Positions 56,624-64,000 of a stretch of DNA of 64,000 nt are shown here, piece after piece. Position 1 is the first letter of the stretch; each line of letters opens with the position of its first letter. A program made the position numbers and the translations under genes. The stretch lies in contig BRXU01000006.1 in assembly GCA_030267565.1 (NCBI GenBank), positions 2,344,001 to 2,408,000 of the forward strand, in the 5' to 3' direction. The DNA comes from Pleodorina starrii. Lineage: Eukaryota > Chlorophyta > Chlorophyceae > Chlamydomonadales > Volvocaceae. The notes under the pieces are model-generated. The model was not told the origin of the DNA. It saw nothing but the letters and a program-made list of their open reading frames with translations, and searched no databases.

Positions 56624-58680
56624 TTAGGGTGACGAGGATAACCTGTTGCGATCGAGCTGCATTGTCCAAACATCTGTAACCCTTCAAATCGGAATATCTT
56701 CAGTTCTTCACGCCTCGGCACTTACCGTCACAACGAACTGCTGCGGCTGTTTCTGCGGCTGCTGCTGCTTCGCCGCGGGCCTGCCCTCCAGCGCTGACAC
56801 GGCCAGGCCCACGCCGGGCACCTTCTTCATGGAGACCTTGTTGTCACGCAGGAGGAAAGACAACGTGAACAGGTTCTCAATCGTCTGCCCGAAGCTCGCG
56901 GGGTTGCACACCAGCTTTGCCACGAGGACCTGCAAAATATGACACGACAAATGTGATCATGGTTAAGACGAGAAATACCGACCAGTGAACATTCTAATAG
57001 ACGAACAGGCGTCTAGCCAAGGGATATTCAATCCGAAGCAAGCTGGCCTGCGCCTGTTGGCTACGGGGCACCGGCGCACAGGCAACGTTTTTGCCAATCA
57101 GGAACCTAGATCCAGATCCTGGCATCCCGCCATGGAACACTGGCGGGTTCCAATGAACCGGCAGCCCCCAGCTCCTAGACACCCCAGCGTAGTCCCGATT
57201 CGGCATTCATACCTGCGGGACCGGCTGGGCCTTAATGACCTCCCACATCGTCATCATGTTGCGGTCGGTCTCTTGCGCGTCCTGCGTCGCAATCGTGGGC
57301 TGCTCCATGGGCTTCTGCACCTCCCCCAAATCCTGACAAGGGCAAAGCGGCATGCGACGGGGCACCGTAAGGAAATGACAGAACGTGCTTCAAAACGGTG
57401 TTGGAAAAGGCGGGGACCAGGCTTCAGCCTGGATTACGAGCATGCGCGCACCCTAACCGAAGTACGGTATATGCACAAGTCAACTTGGCCAAGCCGGATT
57501 GGAGCCCGTCGGCGCATCTAGCAGTACTGTGCCCGACTTTCATGAATGCGCCTCACAGATAGAGACAAGGCTCCTCAAACAAGTTATTATGAAAGCCGCT
57601 CCTCGGGCTTCCAGATCCAGATGCCTCACCTGGCGTTTTTGCCGTTGCACCGGCGCCTTGCGCTCCTTTGGTTTCGCGTCCAGGGCGCCGAGCATTACAT
57701 GCATACCTACGAGTCGGCAAAAACAGGCGTAGGCGAGATCTTCACCCTAGGACTCCAAGCCAGATACATTATCACGCACAAGCATACTCTCTTGATGGGC
57801 TATGGGCCATTGCTAGGGTAGAGGCGAGGCGTCGTACACGGTAACATCACTATCGCTTATCCTGCATGTCTCCCCCGGCAATCCAGGTAACAACCTCGCT
57901 CACCACGCGCTGGACGCCTCAAGTGCTCAGTGGCCGCGGCAAGCTCCTGCCAGCAGAACGCCATGGGGTCCTCCTCGCCGTCGAGCTGCGGATCACCGGT
58001 GTGCACGCACCCAGCGCGCAGAGCCCGGATGAGCTCCAGAGGCCCGCGCCCCTGCATGGGGCACCGATAAAAACCGTGAGCGTTTCTGCATAAAGGACGA
58101 TGACCGAGTGCCTTCACGCCCACACGTGCTCACCTGCTGCTGCTGGACCAGCTTGTTCGTCGCCTCAACACCATAACCTGCCAGCGTGCGGAAAATCTCG
58201 GCCTGCGCCGAAACGTCCTTGGGTTTGCGGAACGCATCGCCTGCAGGGTGAAATTCATAAGCCTTAATGCCGACCCTGTGCAACGTGTGCGACAAGTGCC
58301 GCTTCCGCTCGCACCGCCTCACCCAAAGCGTCGCCGCGCTCGCGGACCTCCTCGAGCTGCCTGACCGCCTCATCCAAGCGGTTTGTACTGATATCACATA
58401 GTACTTCCTTGTTCCCTGCAGAACACACGATAAGGCAGACGTGTTGTCACCGGCAGTCCACATCGCATCCTTGTCACGATGCCGACGGCTCTTGTCATCA
58501 TGCTTCAATCTTACGATGGAGGTTCTGCTTCTGCTCCCGAAGCTCCTGTCGGAATTGGCGATGCTGCTCCTGTTGCGGGCACGTCAAAACTCAGGATACC
58601 TGCGCGCGCAAACCTTTGGAACAGAAGCTCTAGCGACTACCTACCCTGTTGATTCCTCGAACGCCAAAGTTCTCAGCCAT
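56624..58680 (-). CDS. NSE4: NSE4, kleisin subunit of the SMC5/6 complex
   Basis: Bridges the SMC5 and SMC6 heads in the complex that handles DNA repair and chromosome segregation in the nucleus. Nine exons (minus): 58680-58645, 58569-58515, 58415-58323, 58240-58134, 58051-57904, 57706-57630, 57332-57213, 56929-56726, 56656-56624; all GT-AG, phases agree, 290 residues. N-terminal helices: HRQFRQELREQKQNLH and LDEAVRQLEEVRERGDAL. FRKPKDVSAQAEIFRTLAGY matches the family's RKPREQxxDA segment. The middle ends in a MLGAL motif followed by PKERK, equivalent to the family's MLGPL. The C-terminal winged helix holds MMTMWEVIKAQ and FGQTIENLFTLSFLLRDNKV, the most diagnostic family motif. The last exon (LDRNRLSSSP) is short, so the C terminus may be truncated or continue differently. 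Start: ATG of MAENFGVRGINR, which splices in phase. Confidence 0.85.
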
Positions 58681-59219
58681 GTTTATGCAGAAGCTTGATA
58701 CCCGGATTGAAGACGGCAAAAACCTTCTCCAAAGTCGTCGGCTTGACTACTGGCCGAAATCCACGGGATCTCCTTGGATAATAGTAGCTGGTCACGTTTG
58801 AATTATAAGACACAGCGCTAATCACAAGTCGAGCTGCTGCATCGCTGCTGTGCTGAGCGCGTCATGTGTACTACAGACCGTACGGAAATGGATTTAAATT
58901 TTGCATGCGTCGCATGCCCCGCGCTCCGGCCCCATGGCCGTTTCCTTCCGTACATCACCTTAACCGTGACCACTGCTTCGATTGCTCGTATTAACCGCAT
59001 CAACAGGCCTACACCCACGACACATACCGGCATTCCAACCATAAATTCGCCCTAGAGCTACAACCTTCCACCAGCCTGCATGCCCAACATCCGCTCCTGC
59101 CAGCCTCAACGCCTGCGCTGAATTTAATGTGGCGCAACAACTGTTTCCCTCAACACGAAGAGCCCGCTTTCGTTTGGTCAGCCCTAAAACCCTCTACAAG
59201 ACGCTGCTACCCCTCCATC
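58681..59219. other. Intergenic region between NSE4 and the F-box-like gene
   Basis: Probable NSE4 promoter at the left and 3' untranslated region of the next minus-strand gene at the right. The left part is less GC-rich. No coding evidence. Confidence 0.5.
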
Positions 59220-62017
59220 TCAACCAGCGTGCACGGCAGACCCCGCACCGCCGCCCGCGACGTCCGGCGCCACGCGCGCCAGAAGCCGCTCCACCTCCCC
59301 CGCCGCGACCCGCAGCTCCTGCTCGACGTGCTCTCCCCACACGCCCTCACCCCGCACCAGCAGCTCCGCCACCGACCGCACCGCGCCCTGAAGCGCGCCC
59401 GCCGCGCCGACCGCGTCGCGGCAGCCCGCCGGCGGCCGCGAGCCCAGCCGCGGCACCATCCCCGCCGCGGCGCGCAGGCCGCGCCGCGCGCTAACCAGCA
59501 GCTCTAGAAGCGGCCGCGTGACGGCCGCCAGCCGCTGAGCCACCTGCGGCTGCCCCGGCAGGTCGGCGCCGGCCGCGCCCAGCGGCACGCCCGCAGCCGC
59601 CTGTAGCGCTGCCACCGCGTCCGCCAGGTGCTGGTCTGCGGCGTGGCTGTACAGCGCCAGACTGCAGCGCACGGAGCTCAGCTGAGCCGTCGCGTGGCCG
59701 CCGTCGTCGTCCTGGACTTGCCTGCGCGGGAACACACGCGGTCGAGGGCGAGAATGGGAGAATCGGCAAAGTGCCGAGTGGCTATCCGGCACGGGAATTC
59801 ATGGATGAAGCAGACGCGGACAGTCTGGCAAATGACAGCTGGCAGAGGTAGATGCGTTGCGACGGTACCGTCCTAGCTGGGTTTATCCGCCAGCAAACGA
59901 CCCTGGCAGGGGCTCGCAGCAAGCCTCATACAATCCTTTACCTAGCGTTCGTTTATCGCGCCAGGAAATTCTTTTTAACGTCAACGTGAACGTTTCCGCG
60001 CAAGGTGGAACAGAAATATATGTTAAGCTGCCCTTCCCTGCCCTGCCCTGTGTCACGCACTCGCCAGTACCCCGCCCCTCCTTTATAACCGGCCGAAGCT
60101 CATCCCCTGAGAGAAGTGCCTGGGGCTTCAGCGTACCACGCCCTCACGCGCACACACGCACGCACGCGCCCGCACAAACGCACGCGCACACATACGCACG
60201 CGCGCGCAATCACCCATTGCCCCCGCCCCCCGCCCTCCCCCAGTACCAACCAGCAGTCGTGCTCGTCCAGCAGCGCCCTCCCGTCCACGCACATGGCCAT
60301 CAGCCGCTCCGCCGCCCGCTCCAGGGTGGTTCCGAAGCGGCCGCAGTACACACCCGCCGACTGCCGGTAGCGCCGCGCCTGCGGCCGACGCAACGCACAG
60401 GGCACAGAGCCACATGCGGCAGGCTGGGCCACCCAGGGGTAATTAGAACGGCCCGGGGCGAGGGAACGCAACGCAGGGGTGCGCGACTGCGCAGGGGTGC
60501 GCTACCCAGGAATGCGCGACTGCGTTGTCCAGATACGGCGGAGAGCAGCTCCCAAAAAAAACGAGCGCGCCGCGGGCTCCTCACCAAGTCCTCGAGTTTT
60601 GTAGCCACCCATGCCGCAGGCCGTGACGCAACACGACGCCTTGCCATCACAACTGGCGCGCGCGGCTTCCCGGCGGCCCTGCAGGGGCCCCCCTTCCCAT
60701 CATGCAATGTATCCTGACAACGCCCCCGCACATCCGTATGTGCCGTATGAGCTATGAGGACAAATCCGCGCAAAGCTCATCCTGTCATCCACCGATGTGC
60801 GTGCGGCGCGGACGCATCCGTACCTGCACGTAGCTGCTGGCCAGGCGCAGCGCGTGCGGCACCCGATGCAGCGCGTGCAGCGCCGCCGTCTGCCGCTCCA
60901 GCAGCACCGCCTCCAGGTAGCGGGAGAAGGCCACGTGGCCCGGCCGCCCCGCCTCGGCGGCCTCCTCGGCGGCCGCGACCAGCCGCCACGGCCACCGCAA
61001 AACCCCGCCGTACGAGGCGATGGGCTGCGCCGAAACCTGCAGCAACTGTTGCTGTTGCGGCTGATGAGCGGGGGGCGGCAATAACATGTGCAAGATGAGC
61101 CGTGGGGAGCCGCCGGCGCGCGGCGGCGACACCAGCGGCTGCGGCTGTGGCGGCCGCGGCGAAATTTCCTCGGTCTGTTGCTGGTGCAGGGATGGATGCG
61201 AGCTGGCAGGATCGGGGCTTGTATGGGCGGAAGAAGCGGACGCAGCGGCCGACGAGTCGCTTGCGGCTGCGCCCTGAACTTCACCGTCGGGTTCCTCCGC
61301 GCGCGGCACGCTGCTAGGAAGAGCGGGGTTGTGCGGCGGCGCGGCACCAGGCCCAGTGGTGCCGCTGTTGCTGCTCCCGCTGAGATTGCGGTTGGCACCG
61401 GTGTGCCCGCTGTCACTTTGCACCGGAAGACGTAACTCGCCCGCATGGTCCAGGAGGCGCTGCGCCCCCGACGGCGGCGCCGCCTCCGTCCCTTGAGGCT
61501 GCGGCTGCTGGCCCACCGCGGGCGCCTCGAGCATGAGCTGCTGGCTTGCAGCAAGGTCTCGCGCCGCGGCGTTGAGCCAGAGATAGACCGCCGGCGCGCG
61601 GTCCGCGGGCCCAGTCGCGGCGAGCTCCACCGGCTCGTCCAGCCAAGCCTTCCAGCTCGGATGAACGGCTCGGCAGCGCGCGAGGTCACCCCCAGACAGC
61701 CGGTCAAACATGCCCGTCAGCAGCTTGGCGCTGCTGCCGCGACCTTCATCGGGCGGACCCGGGTCGACGGTCGCTCCAGGCTCATCGATGCTCGGGAGAC
61801 GCACATCACGAAGCTGGGTTGTGTCTATATAACACCGGAAGCAAGTGGCGGCCTTAGCGTCGGCGCCCTCGGAGATGCTCGCATCCGCGCCGTGATGCGT
61901 TGTTCCGCCGACCAGCACATCCCACGGCAGACGCTCCAAGCCGGCTAGAAACGTGATGGGAACCGGTTGGCTTGATCCGGAGACCGTTGCTCGGGCGAAC
62001 TCGCGCCTTGAGGTCAT
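59220..62017 (-). CDS. Unrecognised protein with F-box-like motif
   Basis: Exons (minus): 62017-60824, 60378-60247 and 59721-59220. The first join keeps phase. The second does not (phase 0 donor, phase 2 acceptor), so a small exon or another donor between 60247 and 59721 must be missing from my model. Near residues 100-130, FDRLSGGDLARCRAVHPSWK resembles the C-terminal half of an F-box. The first exon then has Pro/Ser/Gln-rich filler and ends in a helical SRYLEAVLLERQTAALHALH. The second exon (RRYRQSAGVYCGRFGTTLER) and third (AADQHLADAVAALQ, EHVEQELRVAAGEVERLLAR) are helical, perhaps coiled coil. The start ATG precedes TSRREFARATVSGSS. The function is unknown; F-box assignment is weak. It is followed upstream by another minus-strand gene 632 bases away. 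Confidence 0.5.
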
Positions 62018-62648
62018 GTTTGTGGCGAACGCAAGCTTCGTGGGGTTCAGGTGACCCCTGGGTCAGTTACGCGAGCAACGTGAGGCAGGTGCACTTGATT
62101 TGCATTAGCGAGCCTAGGCCAGTATCGTGCTCGTCGCCACCATATGCGATATAGAGATGTACAACGTGGCACACTGAATATAGGAGCTTAGACAGAGAAC
62201 GTCATCCGGAGATGGGAGTATCGAGGATTGGGAGCACGTGCGAGTTCATCATTTCAGGATGCAAAGTTTGTTGGTTTACATTGTCGAATTCTTGCTGCAC
62301 ATTTCCCGTCCAAAGTTGGGCGTTTGTCCGTAACACAAAACCCAGAAGCCATCGCGTGCCGGAACTTACGAAGCGGCCAGGCGTTTGACGCATACAGCGC
62401 GCAATAGGACGCTTGTCCCAGCTATGTACAATCGGTCAACAGTAAACATCAATCCAACCTTCCGGAATCACCTCGGTCGGCAATGGCCTGAACCCTACCT
62501 AGGCAACTACAACTGAAAACGACACCGCCTGGAGCTAAATAGTGAACGCCACCAATCCACGTCTTGGTTCGCGAAGGCAAATATGAGTCAACAATATTCA
62601 ATCTGCAGCAGAGCCTGTGCTGTGATAACTCTGATTGAAGGCTATTAA
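62018..62648. other. Intergenic region between two minus-strand genes
   Basis: Less GC-rich than the genes. On the minus strand a TGTAA at 62280-62276 lies about 370 bases after the stop of the upstream gene and is its likely polyadenylation signal. The part nearer 62017 should hold the promoter of the F-box-like gene. Confidence 0.5.
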
Positions 62649-64000
62649 TTAGCCAACGTGCCCCATGACCAGCGGCAGCAGCCGCGAGGGCGGCCGCCAC
62701 CCGTCGACCTCCCCGCTCCACCGCCCATCCGCGAGGGACGGCTCGCAGACCTCAATCTGCACGGCTGCGCCAGCGACCTTTGGCAGCGGCTGTGAAGTTC
62801 CGCTGATGCTCAAGCCCACACCGTTCCCGCTTGCCCACCAGCTCTGGCTCAGCTCCAGGGACCCGCTCAAGGAAGGGATGGGAGCGGCCTGTCCATCGCA
62901 TGGCAGTGCGCCTTCGCCCTCGGCGGCTTCGCCGGCGGCTTCCTCGGGGGAGTAGGGCACCATGTAGGCGTACTTCCGGAGCATTGGAATCTGCTCAAGG
63001 CCAGCGAGCATCTGTTGCTTGGCGGCAGTCGCGGCGGGCGAACTGTCGGCCGCGGCCGCCTGCGCGACGGCAAGGGCCGTGCGCTGGTATGCGCATAGCA
63101 TGGCGGCCACCGGTGTGCCGCAGCCCATGAGGAATTGGCTGGCGGCGGGGTGGAGCACCTGAGGAATAGACAACCACAAGGAGGGACGGAGGGGAAAAAG
63201 GAGCACACGTCAAGAGGTGTGCTGTAAATGTGCCCCTGGCCCGTCAGCGGCCTGCAAGATGAGGTCTCATAATCGTCTTGCAGAGCCCACGTTGGGATCA
63301 AGGCTGTACGCGTTTCATTTGCGCAGTAGTCAGTACGCCACCCACAATAACCTAGACCGAAAACGCACATATAATCTACGACACCAGCTCCTTCACTTCC
63401 CATCTGCGGCATCTTCGTCATTACCCGCCTACCTGCGACATAGCGGCCTGCAAGCTGAGGCACACCGCCACCGTCACCGTGTTGATTGCCGCCAGGGGAG
63501 CGAAGGCGGTAGCCGGAACGAACTGCTGGACCGGTGCAGAGCTAGTCCCCCGCGGCGTGCTGGAGCCCTTGCTGCTGCGTGAAGCAAGCTGCGCCACGGC
63601 GGGCATAAAGCCCGCGTTCCATTGGGGCGTAGCCATGAGGGCCGCCATCAGCGCTGGGAAGCGGTGCCACCGCTGAGCGGCCGGCAGTCCTTGCAGCATC
63701 GCTGATTGAGGAAATATTGACACGCAAAGGCGGGATACCAGGTCAGAGTTGAGATGGGTCATTCGGCAACCACACGCTGGATATAGAGCGCTATCGCGGT
63801 GAGCTAGTGTCGGAACTTACATGCTAGATGCGCAGTCAGCAACATGTCGTCCCGCTCCGGAAGCAGACAGGCGCCGTAGCTGCAGTCCGTGTCCGCTGAG
63901 CTGCCGGATGACAGCCGGAGCAACGCCGCCCACTCCCGCCGCTCGAGCGTCGACGCCGGGGCGGCCCCCGCGACGTCGGCCTCGCTGAGGCTCTTGCCAC
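62649..64000 (-). CDS. 3' part of an unrecognised gene, running off the window
   Basis: Three exons (minus): from beyond 64000 to 63821, 63701-63433, and 63158-62649; GT-AG, phases agree, stop at 62651-62649. The 5' part lies outside the window. The visible protein is Ala/Leu-rich and probably helical: ERREWAALLRLSSGSSADTD, MLQGLPAAQRWHRFPALMAA, INTVTVAVCLSLQAAMSQ, LHPAASQFLMGCGTPVAAML and LEQIPMLRKYAYMVPYSPEE. The last exon ends with a Ser/Gly-rich, acidic stretch. No known domain was recognised. It shares style and strand with the neighbouring F-box-like gene, but no clear sequence relation. Confidence 0.6.

Overview
The window looks like nuclear DNA of a green alga of the volvocine/Chlamydomonas type. 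It is GC-rich and intron-dense. Its proteins are swollen by Ala, Gly, Gln and Pro runs, and microsatellites (AC, TGG, GGA, GGTT) are very common. It has short CCCTAAAA telomere-type repeats, the Chlamydomonas unit, and encodes a wall-type PPSPPPP protein. I could not name the species. Gene models were built by hand from splice signals, reading phase and protein-family resemblance, with no transcript data. Several have strictly consistent phase from start to stop; others have stated gaps.

Left part (1-28 kb): after about 3.6 kb without a recognisable gene comes a minus-strand bHLH-ACT transcription factor (3615-7897, 9 exons). A large minus-strand F-box/WD40-like gene follows (9421-17828), one intron of which carries a fragment of a BED-zinc-finger transposon. 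A plus-strand SR-type RNA-binding protein (19483-22321) and a minus-strand JmjC ribosomal-oxygenase-like protein of the NO66/MINA group (23274-28333) come next.

Middle (28-42 kb): a repeat-rich gap holds a 96-bp palindrome and a roughly 0.9-kb inverted repeat. Then come an ARM-repeat-like gene (minus, 30296-33133) and, head to head across 257 bp, a 57-residue single-span membrane protein (plus, 33391-33564). A glutathione S-transferase with a probable transit peptide (minus, 33673-36373) follows. After a 2.9-kb gap come an LSM12 homologue (minus, 39270-39910) and a 5'-truncated LINE (plus, 40186-41437) with target-site duplications. A small 3' fragment of the same LINE family sits in an intron of the bHLH gene.

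Right part (42-64 kb): a tandem pair of plus-strand paralogous secreted proteins with a Reeler-like module occupies 42964-48627 and 51693-54366. The first has a hydroxyproline-rich stalk and a transmembrane anchor; the second ends in a short Pro-rich tail without an anchor. The rest is minus strand: NSE4, the kleisin of the SMC5/6 complex (56624-58680), a gene with an F-box-like motif (59220-62017), and the 3' part of an unrecognised gene running off the window (62649 to beyond 64000).

The genes look like ordinary eukaryotic housekeeping, regulatory and surface functions and do not form a pathway. The points most worth pursuing are the tandem anchored/unanchored surface-protein pair, the hairpin-forming inverted repeats, the transposon insertions with target-site duplications, and the strikingly common GTACG word that also serves as a 5' splice site.
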